From assembly GCF_020564355.1 (NCBI RefSeq), contig NZ_JAJCRR010000001.1, positions 620,001 to 684,000 of the forward strand: a stretch of DNA of 64,000 nucleotides, read 5' to 3'. The notes beneath the pieces are model-generated. The model saw nothing but the letters and a program-made list of their open reading frames with translations, was not told where the DNA came from and ran no database searches. This document shows, piece after piece, positions 17,223-25,107 of this stretch. The stretch is from Lachnospira pectinoschiza. Lineage in GTDB: Bacteria > Bacillota > Clostridia > Lachnospirales > Lachnospiraceae. Each line of letters starts with the position of its first letter. Position 1 is the first letter of the stretch. Made by a program: the position numbers and the translations under genes.

Positions 17223-18014
17223 ATGGAAGCCTTAAAGGTAGCAATTGCAGATGATAATGAGAATATGTTAAAGGTACTTGGGCAGGTCATCGGACAGGAA
17301 CAGGATTTGTCCGTAGTCGGTACGGCGACGAATGGAGAAGATACATTTCACATCATTAAGGAGAAAGAACCGGATGTTGTTCTGCTGGATATTATAATGC
17401 CACAGATTGACGGATTGACGGTGATGGAAAAAGTGCATAAGGATAAGGAGATACGAAAGACGCCGGCATTTATTATTATCAGTGCTATCGGACGGGACAG
17501 TGTGACAGAAGATGCATTTAATATGGGCGCTTCATATTATATCATGAAGCCGTTTGATAATGATATGCTGATTAACAGAATCCGGTATATCAGAAATGTC
17601 CATGCGGAAAATACGAAAGCAGGAGCAGCACCGGCGCTGGAACATACGGTGGTCAGTGACCGGAATCTGGAAAGTGATATTACAAACATCATACATGACA
17701 TTGGTATTCCTGCGCATATTAAAGGGTATCAGTATCTAAGAGATTCTATTATGCTGTCAGTCAAGGATAATGATGTGATTAACAGCATTACCAAAATACT
17801 TTATCCAACCATTGCCAAAAGATACCAGACGACATCAAGCCGCGTGGAGCGTGCCATCCGTCATGCAATTGAAGTGGCATGGAACCGTGGAAATACGGAA
17901 ACACTCAATGGTTTGTTTGGTTATACAATCAGCAATGGCAAAGGAAAACCCACAAATTCAGAATTTATCGCGTTGATAGCCGATAAAATCCGTTTACAGT
18001 ACAATATTAAATAA
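17223..18014 (+). CDS. spo0A: Sporulation master regulator Spo0A
   Basis: 263 residues, ATG behind GGAGGGG. N-terminal receiver domain with the acidic pocket (ADDNE), the phospho-accepting Asp in [13 protein letters not shown] (about 56) and Lys in IMKPFD (about 107). The C-terminal DNA-binding domain includes the highly conserved [20 protein letters not shown] recognition region (about 212). It is activated by phosphorelay or by orphan kinases in Clostridia and launches sporulation. Directly downstream of spoIVB. Confidence 0.98.
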   Translation: MEALKVAIADDNENMLKVLGQVIGQEQDLSVVGTATNGEDTFHIIKEKEPDVVLLDIIMPQIDGLTVMEKVHKDKEIRKTPAFIIISAIGRDSVTEDAFNMGASYYIMKPFDNDMLINRIRYIRNVHAENTKAGAAPALEHTVVSDRNLESDITNIIHDIGIPAHIKGYQYLRDSIMLSVKDNDVINSITKILYPTIAKRYQTTSSRVERAIRHAIEVAWNRGNTETLNGLFGYTISNGKGKPTNSEFIALIADKIRLQYNIK

Positions 18015-18055
18015 AAAAGTTCTTAAAAATTTCACATATAGATTAGATTTATGTC

Positions 18056-18084
18056 TTGCGTAATAGTTTGTAATATATTATAAT
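18056..18084 (+). promoter_or_regulatory. SigA-type promoter for the NlpC/P60 gene
   Basis: TTGCGT at 18056-18061, 17 bp, TATAAT at 18079-18084; start near 18091. A 15-bp sequence TTTGTAATATATTAT occurs at 18067-18081 and again at 18118-18132, flanking the start site. Confidence 0.55.
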
Positions 18085-18108
18085 ATTGAAAGCAAATTTT
18101 AAAAAATA

Positions 18109-18125
18109 TGTAACAAATTTGTAAT
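18109..18125 (+). promoter_or_regulatory. WalR-like box before the NlpC/P60 gene
   Basis: TGTAAC, five bases, TGTAAT at 18109-18125 matches the WalR (YycF) consensus TGTWAH-N5-TGTWAH exactly. The gene behind it resembles cwlO, a classic WalR target. Its place downstream of the predicted start would suit repression, or a different start is used. Confidence 0.5.
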
Positions 18126-18147
18126 ATATTATGAGGTTTAGAAACTT

Positions 18148-19197
18148 ATGCGTAAAAGAATTGCAAAAACTTTTGTGGCAGCAGCTTTAATTACAAGCAT
18201 TGCCGGCACGTCTGTATGGGCAGATGATGTAACAGATTTAACCAATAAAAAGAATGCGGCAGAGAGCCAGTTAAGCCAGACACAGTCAGAGCTTGCTTAT
18301 CTGCTTGTGCAGATGGACGAACTTGAAGTCAAGATGCATGATAAGAATGAAGAGATTGATCAGGCAAATGCGGATTTAGCAGTTACAGAGCAGAATATGC
18401 AGAATCAGTATGATGATATGAAACTGCGTATTAAATATATGTACGAAGACCAGTCAACATCGATTGCAGAGGCATTTCTTACAGCTGAAAGCATGAGCGA
18501 TGCACTGAATAAAGCGGAGTACGTACAGCAGGTTTATGATTATGACCGTGGAAAGTTAGATGAGATGGCAGCAACCGCTTCACAGATCCAGAAGTTAAAG
18601 AGTACGCTCGACGCGGATAAGAAGGAGCTGGAAGCACTTGGGCAGGAGATGACAGATAAGCAGGCTGTTTTATATGCGGCAATTGCAGATCAGGAAAATA
18701 CAGTGGCTGATTTGACAACACAGCTTTCAGAAGCGCAGGCTGCCGCAGCAGAAGCACAAAGACAGCGTGAAGCGCAGGCCGCCGCTGCAGCAGCTAAGAC
18801 AACGACAAAGACAAAGAGCAGTACGACAACAACCGTTGCAGCAGCCAATAATTCAGGCAGTGCTTCCGGTGTGGTCAGTGCAGCGTATAGCATGTTAGGT
18901 GTGCCTTATGTATGGGGCGGTACTTCACCGAGTGGATTTGACTGTTCCGGTCTGATGTATTATATTTTCAGACAGAATGGTATTTCCGTGCCGCATTCAT
19001 CCAGTGCCATTGCAGGTGGTGGCTCATCAGTCGGAAGCCTTTCGCAGGCACAGCCGGGCGATATTATCTGCTATCCGGGCCATGTAGGTGTCTACATCGG
19101 TAACGGTCAGATTATTCATGCACCGACAAGCGGTGATGTTGTAAAGATTTCATCGGCAAACATTTTACCGATTACAGCAATCAGACGTTACTGGTAA
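18148..19197 (+). CDS. CwlO-like NlpC/P60 peptidoglycan hydrolase with coiled coil
   Basis: 349 residues: a signal peptide (about 1-26, ending SVWADD), a long coiled coil (about 30-205, rich in Q, E, A), a Thr/Ser/Lys-rich linker, and a C-terminal NlpC/P60 domain (about 235-349). The catalytic Cys is in SGFDCSGLMYYIF and the His in GHVGVYIG; HAP follows. This architecture matches secreted D,L-endopeptidases such as CwlO, whose coiled coil binds a membrane activator (FtsEX in Bacillus). Own promoter and terminator flank it, so it is probably monocistronic. Confidence 0.92.
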   Translation: MRKRIAKTFVAAALITSIAGTSVWADDVTDLTNKKNAAESQLSQTQSELAYLLVQMDELEVKMHDKNEEIDQANADLAVTEQNMQNQYDDMKLRIKYMYEDQSTSIAEAFLTAESMSDALNKAEYVQQVYDYDRGKLDEMAATASQIQKLKSTLDADKKELEALGQEMTDKQAVLYAAIADQENTVADLTTQLSEAQAAAAEAQRQREAQAAAAAAKTTTKTKSSTTTTVAAANNSGSASGVVSAAYSMLGVPYVWGGTSPSGFDCSGLMYYIFRQNGISVPHSSSAIAGGGSSVGSLSQAQPGDIICYPGHVGVYIGNGQIIHAPTSGDVVKISSANILPITAIRRYW

Positions 19198-19221
19198 TTT
19201 AAAATGAAATATGGTATAATA

Positions 19222-19253
19222 AAGTGTAGCTGAGATTCTTAGCTGCACTTTTG
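19222..19253 (+). terminator. Terminator of the NlpC/P60 gene
   Basis: AAGTGTAGCTGAG at 19222-19234 pairs with CTTAGCTGCACTT at 19238-19250 (two wobble pairs, 3-nt loop), followed by TTTTG. It ends the transcript before glgA. Confidence 0.75.
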
Positions 19254-19284
19254 TACTATGTGGATAAGAAAAAATATGAGGCTC

Positions 19285-19347
19285 TTTGCTTCCGGGCGAA
19301 AGCGGGAGATATCCTCTTAAAAATAACTCGCTCAGAAATGGAGATAG
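19285..19347 (+). repeat. Dispersed palindromic intergenic element, copy 1 (degenerate)
   Basis: Shares two blocks with the copy at 38.6 kb: TTTGCTTCCGGGCGAAAGC at 19285-19303 (loop module) and CTCGCTCAGAAATGGAGATA at 19327-19346 (terminal module). The middle stems are eroded. It fills the gap between the terminator and the glgA start. Confidence 0.6.
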
Positions 19348-19349
19348 GT

Positions 19350-20786
19350 ATGAAGAATGTTTTATTTATTGCATCAGAAGCGGTTCCATTTATAAAAACA
19401 GGGGGACTTGCAGATGTTGTGGGAGCTTTGCCAAAGTATTTTAACAAGGATGAATTTGATGTGCGGGTGATGATTCCCAAGTATACGTGTATTCCGTGGG
19501 AGTATCGGGAAAAGATGGTCTATAAGACACATTTTTATATCGACCTTGCATGGCGCACACAGTATGTCGGTGTTTTTGAAATGGAATATCAGGGTGTTAC
19601 ATTCTATTTCATTGATAACGAATTTTATTTTTCGGGACCGAAGCCGTACAGCTGGATTCATGAAGACATTGAAAAGTTTGCGTTCTTTAGTAAAGCGGCG
19701 CTATCGGCAATTCCGACACTGGGATTCCGGCCGGATATTATCCACTGCCATGACTGGCAGACAGGTCTGGTGCCGGTTTATTTAAAGGAGCGGTTTGCAC
19801 AGGGCGAATTTTATCAGGGTGTAAAGTCTGTGATGACAATACATAATCTGAAATTCCAGGGAATCTGGGATTTGAAGAAAGTCAAAGATATTACAGGTCT
19901 TCCGGACAGCTATTTTACTTCGGATAAGCTGGAAGCGTATAAGGATGCCAACTATTTAAAGGGCGGTATCGTCTATGCGGATATGGTAACGACTGTCAGC
20001 TCAACCTATGCCGAGGAGATTAAGACACCGTTTTACGGGGAACATCTTGAAGGCTTGATGCAGGCGCGTTCAAACTGTCTGCGAGGTATTGTAAATGGCA
20101 TTGATTACGAAATTTACAATCCGGAAACCGATGAGAATCTGGATGCAAAGTACAATCAGATTACCTTCCGGAAGGAAAAGTGGAAGAACAAAGTGGCATT
20201 ACAGAAAGAACTCGGACTGGCACAGGATAAGGGGAAATTCATGATTGGCATTGTGTCCCGTCTGACAGACCAGAAGGGATTTGATCTTGTGGCTTATGTG
20301 ATGGAACAGCTCTGTACCGAAGATGTGCAGCTGGTTGTGCTGGGTACGGGTGATGAAAAATATGAAAATATGTTCCGACACTATGACTGGAAGTATCATG
20401 ACAGGGTATCAGCCAATATTTACTATTCAGAACCAATGGCACATAAGATTTATGCGGCATGTGATGCGTTTTTAATGCCGTCCCTGTTTGAGCCATGCGG
20501 ACTCAGCCAGTTAATCAGCCTGCGTTACGGAACGGTTCCGATTGTAAGAGAAACAGGCGGATTAAAGGATACGGTTGAACCGTACAACGAATATGAAAAT
20601 CTTGGAACAGGATTTTCATTTGCAAATTACAATGCCCACGAAATGCTTAGTATTGTCAATTATGCAAAGAGTGTTTATTACAACCATAAGCGTGAGTGGA
20701 ACAAGATTGTTGACCGTGGCATGGCGGCAGATTTTTCATGGGATAATTCTGCAAGAAAGTACGAACAATTGTATAAAGATTTATAA
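19350..20786 (+). CDS. glgA: Glycogen synthase, GT5
   Basis: 478 residues from the ATG at 19350, the usual length. Longer readings in this frame run through the intergenic repeat and are not supported. The N-terminal ADP-glucose motif is present as KTGGLADVVGALPK, and the C-terminal GT-B domain has SLFEPCGLSQL and ETGGLKDTVEPY. It elongates alpha-1,4-glucan from ADP-glucose. The other glg genes are not adjacent. AATGGAG precedes the start. Confidence 0.96.
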   Translation: MKNVLFIASEAVPFIKTGGLADVVGALPKYFNKDEFDVRVMIPKYTCIPWEYREKMVYKTHFYIDLAWRTQYVGVFEMEYQGVTFYFIDNEFYFSGPKPYSWIHEDIEKFAFFSKAALSAIPTLGFRPDIIHCHDWQTGLVPVYLKERFAQGEFYQGVKSVMTIHNLKFQGIWDLKKVKDITGLPDSYFTSDKLEAYKDANYLKGGIVYADMVTTVSSTYAEEIKTPFYGEHLEGLMQARSNCLRGIVNGIDYEIYNPETDENLDAKYNQITFRKEKWKNKVALQKELGLAQDKGKFMIGIVSRLTDQKGFDLVAYVMEQLCTEDVQLVVLGTGDEKYENMFRHYDWKYHDRVSANIYYSEPMAHKIYAACDAFLMPSLFEPCGLSQLISLRYGTVPIVRETGGLKDTVEPYNEYENLGTGFSFANYNAHEMLSIVNYAKSVYYNHKREWNKIVDRGMAADFSWDNSARKYEQLYKDL

Positions 20787-20799
20787 AAAGATAAAAAGA

Positions 20800-20838
20800 G
20801 CCTGTATACAGTTATGAATTCTGTATGCAGGCTTTTTT
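20800..20838 (+). terminator. glgA terminator
   Basis: GCCTGTATACAG at 20800-20811 pairs with CTGTATGCAGGC at 20821-20832 (one wobble), followed by six T. Classic factor-independent terminator 14 bp after the stop codon. Confidence 0.88.
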
Positions 20839-20889
20839 GGCGGAGGTCTGCGGCACGCGCCGTGGATATCCGAAAGTCTGGCCGGACAA

Positions 20890-20925
20890 TAAAAAAACTT
20901 CCCTGATCACTTACTGTCAGGGAAG
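20890..20925 (-). terminator. tRNA-Leu terminator
   Basis: On the - strand, CTTCCCTGA pairs with TCAGGGAAG across a 10-nt loop, followed by a run of T (A-run 20891-20897 on the + strand). It lies 5 bp after the tRNA 3' end. Confidence 0.85.
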
Positions 20926-20930
20926 CTGTA

Positions 20931-21014
20931 TGCCGATGATGGGACTCGAACCCATACGATGTTGCCACCGGCAGATTTTGAGTCTGCTGCGTCTGCCAAT
21001 TCCGCCACATCGGC
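20931..21014 (-). tRNA. tRNA-Leu (anticodon CAA)
   Basis: 84 nt class II tRNA. Acceptor stem GCCGATG/CATCGGC with discriminator A, D-arm with GGCAGAC, anticodon stem GCAGA/UCUGC around loop CUCAAAA (anticodon CAA, decoding UUG), a variable arm (CGGTGGCAACATCG) and T-arm with GGGTTCGAGTCCC. The 3' CCA is not encoded. It has its own promoter and terminator. Confidence 0.95.
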
Positions 21015-21045
21015 TGAAATGCGTTTTTAATAACGCGACTATAGA

Positions 21046-21074
21046 ATCATAACACATTCATTTTTTAAAATCAA
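21046..21074 (-). promoter_or_regulatory. Promoter of tRNA-Leu
   Basis: On the - strand TTGATT (21074-21069), 17 bp, TATGAT (21051-21046). Initiation near 21039 gives a 25-nt leader that contains a small GCGTT/AACGC hairpin before the tRNA. Confidence 0.65.
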
Positions 21075-21201
21075 CACCTTTTTGAAAAAATATGGCAATG
21101 CAGGTGGAAAAAAAGAACGGATTGTGGTACTCTAATAGAGTTACGGATAAAAGATGAGAAAGAGCATGGATACCGCCGGTGCGGCAGAATGGAGTATAGA
21201 C

Positions 21202-21570
21202 ATGGCAGATTGTAAAAAAGTCCAGAAAATGATTGGAAAATTTGACCATGGTCAGCTGGATATAAAACAGGAGGAATTTTTTATACAGCATGTAGAATCA
21301 TGTAAGGACTGTAGGGAAGAATTTGAAATTTATTACATTGTTGCCTATGGATTAAGTGAAGATGAAAATACGGCTGCCGTGGCTAAATGTTATCAGAAGT
21401 TGGTGGAACAGTATGATTTTAAAGGACTGGTTGAATTAAAGCTGAAAAACAGCCGTGCAAAACTGGAAAAATTGAAATCGTGGAATCGTTTTGTGCGGTT
21501 ATGCTGGTATGCGGCAAACCTGTGCATGCTGCTTACGCTGATTTTATGGATAATTATCCGGTATTACTAA
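21202..21570 (+). CDS. Small zinc-finger (zf-HC2-like) membrane protein
   Basis: 122 residues from the ATG at 21202, chosen because GGAG sits 8 bp upstream. The motif HVESCKDC (about 29-36) is the H-x3-C-x2-C of anti-sigma zinc-finger domains, and a membrane helix occupies the C-terminus (about 100-119). The orientation places the zinc finger in the cytoplasm, as in anti-sigma factors, but no sigma-factor gene is adjacent. Partner unknown; anti-sigma function is only a suggestion. It precedes polA by 26 bp. Confidence 0.7.
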   Translation: MADCKKVQKMIGKFDHGQLDIKQEEFFIQHVESCKDCREEFEIYYIVAYGLSEDENTAAVAKCYQKLVEQYDFKGLVELKLKNSRAKLEKLKSWNRFVRLCWYAANLCMLLTLILWIIIRYY

Positions 21571-21596
21571 GAATGTAACAACAGCAGGAGGCTATT

Positions 21597-24296
21597 TTGC
21601 GTAAAAAATTAATTTTAATAGATGGACACAGCATTTTAAACAGGGCATTTTACGGAGTGCCGGATTTAACCAATGCAGAGGGAATCCATACCAATGCGCT
21701 GTATGGATTTTTAAATATCATGTTCCGGTTTATTGATGAGGAAAAACCGGATTATATCACGGTTGCGTTTGATCTGAGTGCGCCGACTTTCCGGCATAAG
21801 GAATATGCGGCATACAAGGGAACGAGAAAACCGATGGCACCGGAGTTAAAACAGCAGGTTCCGCTGATTAAGGAACTGCTGCGCGCCATGCAGATTACCA
21901 TTGTAGAAAAAGAGGGCTACGAAGCAGACGATTTACTGGGAACGATTGCCAAGAAAACCGCGGCAAAAGGGCTGGACGTTTCCGTTATCAGCGGGGACAG
22001 GGATTTATTGCAGCTTGCGGAAGAACACATTAAAATCCGTATTCCAAAGACAAAGAAAGGTGTCACGGAAGTAGAGGATTATCTTCCGGCGGACGTGGAG
22101 ACACTCTACGGTGTGACACCGCTTGAATTTATTGATATGAAAGCGCTGATGGGTGATACTTCGGATAATATTCCGGGTGCGCCGGGGGTCGGTCCAAAGA
22201 CGGCTTCGGCGTTGATTACACAGTACCACAATATCGAAACAATTTTTGAACACCTTGACGAATTAAAGCCGCCGAAGGCAAAAAAATCCATCAGTGAAAA
22301 TGTAGAACAGGTGAAATTAAGCAAATTTCTCGCAACGATTGATATTGACGTACCGGTCGATTATGATCTTGAAAATGCGGCAGTCGGCGGATATTACACG
22401 CCGGAAGCATATGAACTGTTTAAGCGGTTTAATTTTAAATCCTTTTTAAAGCGTTTTAATCAGGAAGATACCGGAATTACATTGGAAGCAGACAGGTATT
22501 TTACATGTGTGACGGAATTTTCGGAAGTGGAAGAACTTTTTGCACAGGCACAGAACAAGGTACGTACAGATAAAAATGCGGTTATCGGTTTTGCGGCGGC
22601 AGTTGAAAAGGGCGTTTTATACGGCATTTCCCTTGCGGTCAGTCCCGAAAAAACCGCTTACATTCCGGTTTCGGGTTTTGTGACACAGGAATACCTAACA
22701 GACAAGCTTTCAGAATTGGTACAGCAGTGTCCGTCCCGTCAGATTGCGGTAATGGCATTAAAAGAAAAGCTGGATTTGTTTAGAAATTGTCCGGGGGACA
22801 GCAAGGATACCCGGTTAAAGGTATCGCAGGATCAATTTATTGATACCGCGATTGCAGCATATTTATTAAATCCGACAAACCAAGAATATACTTATGATAC
22901 AATTGCAAAAGATTTCTGCGGGCTGACACTTAATTCAAGGGCAGAACTGCTCGGAAAAACAACCTTAGCCGAGGCGGCGGACACACAGCAGGAAACGCTC
23001 TGCAGACTGCTCTGCATGGAAAGCTATATTGCAATGACGGCGTGGAAACCGCTTTATAAGGCCTTAGAAGAAGAAAATATGCGGTCGCTGTTTTTTGATA
23101 TTGAAATGCCGCTCGTATTTGTGCTTTATGAAATGCAGGCAGAGGGAATCCGCGTGGACAGTGCTGCATTAAAAGAATACGGCACAATGCTCGGTGAAAA
23201 AATTGCGGTACTGGAGCAGGAGATTTATGCCGATGCCGGAGAAACGTTTAATATCAATTCGCCAAAACAGCTTGGTGTGATTCTTTTTGAAAAAATGGGC
23301 ATGCCAAACGGAAAGAAAACCAAAAGCGGCTATTCCACGGCGGCAGATATTCTGGAAAAGCTGGCACCGGAGTATCCGGTGGTTCAGAAAATACTGGATT
23401 ACCGTCAGATGACAAAGTTGAAATCCACCTATGCAGACGGGCTGGCTGGCTACATTCAGGAGGATGGCAGAATCCACGGCACGTTTAACCAGACGATTAC
23501 AGCAACCGGCAGAATCAGCAGTACCGAGCCGAATCTCCAGAATATTCCAATCCGCATGGAGCTTGGCAAAAAGATTCGTCAGGTCTTTATTCCGAGGGAC
23601 GGCTATGTCTTTTTAGATGCCGATTATTCACAGATTGAACTGCGGATTCTTGCACACATGTCCGGTGATGAGAAACTCATAGAAGCGTATAATTCTGCAC
23701 AGGATATTCACAGAACAACTGCTTCGCAGGTCTTTCATGTGCCGTTTGACGAGGTAACGCCGGAACAGAGAAGAAACGCAAAGGCGGTCAATTTCGGCAT
23801 TGTTTATGGTATCAGCTCTTTCGGACTGAGCCAGGATTTAAGCATTTCAAAAAAGCAGGCGGCAGAGTATATTGAAAAATATTTTGAAGCCTATCCGGGG
23901 ATTAAGGTTTATATTGATGAGCTGGTGGCTTTTGCAAAGGAACACGGTTATTCGCTGACGATGTTTAACAGAAGACGTCCGATTCCTGAAATTAAGTCCA
24001 GCAATTTCATGCAGCGTTCATTTGGTGAGCGTGTTGCCATGAATGCACCGATTCAGGGAACGGCGGCGGATATTATCAAGCTCGCGATGATAGAAGTCTA
24101 TAACCGGTTAAAGGAACGCGGCTTAAAATCCCGCCTGATTTTGCAGGTGCATGATGAACTGCTCGTAGAGGCGCATCAGGATGAGGTGGAAGAAGTCAAG
24201 CAGCTCATGACGGATGCCATGAAAAATGCGGTAAAGCTTGCAGTGGTACTGGAAGTGGATTTGAAAGAAGGAAAGAACTGGCTGGAGGCCCACTAG
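21597..24296 (+). CDS. polA: DNA polymerase I
   Basis: 899 residues from a TTG at 21597 behind AGGAGG. The 5'-3' exonuclease domain (about 1-290; DGHSILNRAFYG, YEADDLLG, GDTSDNIPGAPGVGPKTA) is followed by a degenerate 3'-5' exonuclease-like domain (about 310-480) lacking recognisable DxE and other metal ligands. The polymerase domain has motif A DADYSQIELR, motif B RRNAKAVNFGIVYG and motif C QVHDELLVEA. Proofreading is probably lost, as in Bacillus-type Pol I. The stop codon TAG directly abuts an intergenic repeat. Confidence 0.97.
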   Translation: MRKKLILIDGHSILNRAFYGVPDLTNAEGIHTNALYGFLNIMFRFIDEEKPDYITVAFDLSAPTFRHKEYAAYKGTRKPMAPELKQQVPLIKELLRAMQITIVEKEGYEADDLLGTIAKKTAAKGLDVSVISGDRDLLQLAEEHIKIRIPKTKKGVTEVEDYLPADVETLYGVTPLEFIDMKALMGDTSDNIPGAPGVGPKTASALITQYHNIETIFEHLDELKPPKAKKSISENVEQVKLSKFLATIDIDVPVDYDLENAAVGGYYTPEAYELFKRFNFKSFLKRFNQEDTGITLEADRYFTCVTEFSEVEELFAQAQNKVRTDKNAVIGFAAAVEKGVLYGISLAVSPEKTAYIPVSGFVTQEYLTDKLSELVQQCPSRQIAVMALKEKLDLFRNCPGDSKDTRLKVSQDQFIDTAIAAYLLNPTNQEYTYDTIAKDFCGLTLNSRAELLGKTTLAEAADTQQETLCRLLCMESYIAMTAWKPLYKALEEENMRSLFFDIEMPLVFVLYEMQAEGIRVDSAALKEYGTMLGEKIAVLEQEIYADAGETFNINSPKQLGVILFEKMGMPNGKKTKSGYSTAADILEKLAPEYPVVQKILDYRQMTKLKSTYADGLAGYIQEDGRIHGTFNQTITATGRISSTEPNLQNIPIRMELGKKIRQVFIPRDGYVFLDADYSQIELRILAHMSGDEKLIEAYNSAQDIHRTTASQVFHVPFDEVTPEQRRNAKAVNFGIVYGISSFGLSQDLSISKKQAAEYIEKYFEAYPGIKVYIDELVAFAKEHGYSLTMFNRRRPIPEIKSSNFMQRSFGERVAMNAPIQGTAADIIKLAMIEVYNRLKERGLKSRLILQVHDELLVEAHQDEVEEVKQLMTDAMKNAVKLAVVLEVDLKEGKNWLEAH

Positions 24297-24452
24297 TGTG
24301 AAAAATAACGCTGATGCGCTTATTTTTCACACGTCAAGTGTAACTTGACGTTGGCTATCTTGTGCCGCAGGCGTCACAAAATAGTTTTTATCGCAGAGCT
24401 AAATCTGACATTTAGCTCGCGATTCCTCCGGCATTAAAATGCCTGCGGAATG
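24296..24452 (+). repeat. Dispersed palindromic intergenic element, copy 2 (full)
   Basis: Fills the polA-coaE gap. Hairpins in order: 24296-24308 with 24320-24332 (13 bp), 24331-24338 with 24344-24351 (8 bp), 24355-24364 with 24375-24384 around a CCGCAGGCG loop and followed by TTTTTA, 24390-24404 with 24410-24423, and 24430-24435 with 24438-24443 inside ATTCC/GGAAT. The first stem uses the last base of the polA stop codon. Closest relative is the copy at 27.3 kb. Confidence 0.85.
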
Positions 24453-24461
24453 GGGAGTAGT

Positions 24462-25055
24462 ATGAAAAAGATAATTGGAATTACGGGTGGAATCGGTTCG
24501 GGCAAAAGCGCGGTACTGGATTTGCTGGAGAAAAATTTTTCGGCATATATTATAAAGGCGGATGATGTGGCAAAGCAGTTGATGGAACCGGGCGGGAAGG
24601 CTTTTATAGAAGTTGTGGACTTCTTCGGAGAGGAAATACTGCTGCCTGACGGCACGATTGACAGAAAAAAGCTTGCAGCCGTGGTGTTTACCAATCCGAA
24701 CAAGCGGATTGTGTTAAACAGCATTACCCATCCGCTGGTAAAAAAGAAAATTATGGAGCAGATTGCATGTCTAAAGGCAGAAGATACGTATGAATACTGC
24801 TTTGTTGAAGCGGCACTTTTGATTGAGGACCATTATCAGACGGTCTGTGACGAGTTTTGGTATATTTATGTACCGGAAACCCTGCGCAGGGAGCGTTTGA
24901 AGGCAAGCCGCGGATATACGGATGAGAAAATAGATTCCATTTTAAAGAGCCAGCTGACCGAAGAAGAATTTGCAAAAGCATGTGCGCATACGGTTGACAA
25001 CAGCAAAGATTTGGATTTTACGCTGTCACAGCTTGAGAAATTGCTTCAAATGTGA
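24462..25055 (+). CDS. coaE: Dephospho-CoA kinase
   Basis: 197 residues from the ATG at 24462 with GGGGAG upstream; an ATG 12 bp earlier is part of the AATGGGGAG box. P-loop GGIGSGKSA (about 9-17), the KADDVAKQL segment and conserved ITHPLV motif identify the family. It phosphorylates dephospho-CoA to complete CoA synthesis. The other late CoA gene, coaD, is at the far end of this window. Confidence 0.94.
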   Translation: MKKIIGITGGIGSGKSAVLDLLEKNFSAYIIKADDVAKQLMEPGGKAFIEVVDFFGEEILLPDGTIDRKKLAAVVFTNPNKRIVLNSITHPLVKKKIMEQIACLKAEDTYEYCFVEAALLIEDHYQTVCDEFWYIYVPETLRRERLKASRGYTDEKIDSILKSQLTEEEFAKACAHTVDNSKDLDFTLSQLEKLLQM

Positions 25056-25107
25056 TATTCTTGTAGCAGTTTGACAAAATTAGTCGAAATGATAAGTGGA
25101 GGTACCT

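Noticed and set aside
19251..19349. A 33-residue N-terminal extension of glgA
   Set aside because: It is translation of the intergenic repeat; the family length and ribosome binding site support the ATG at 19350.
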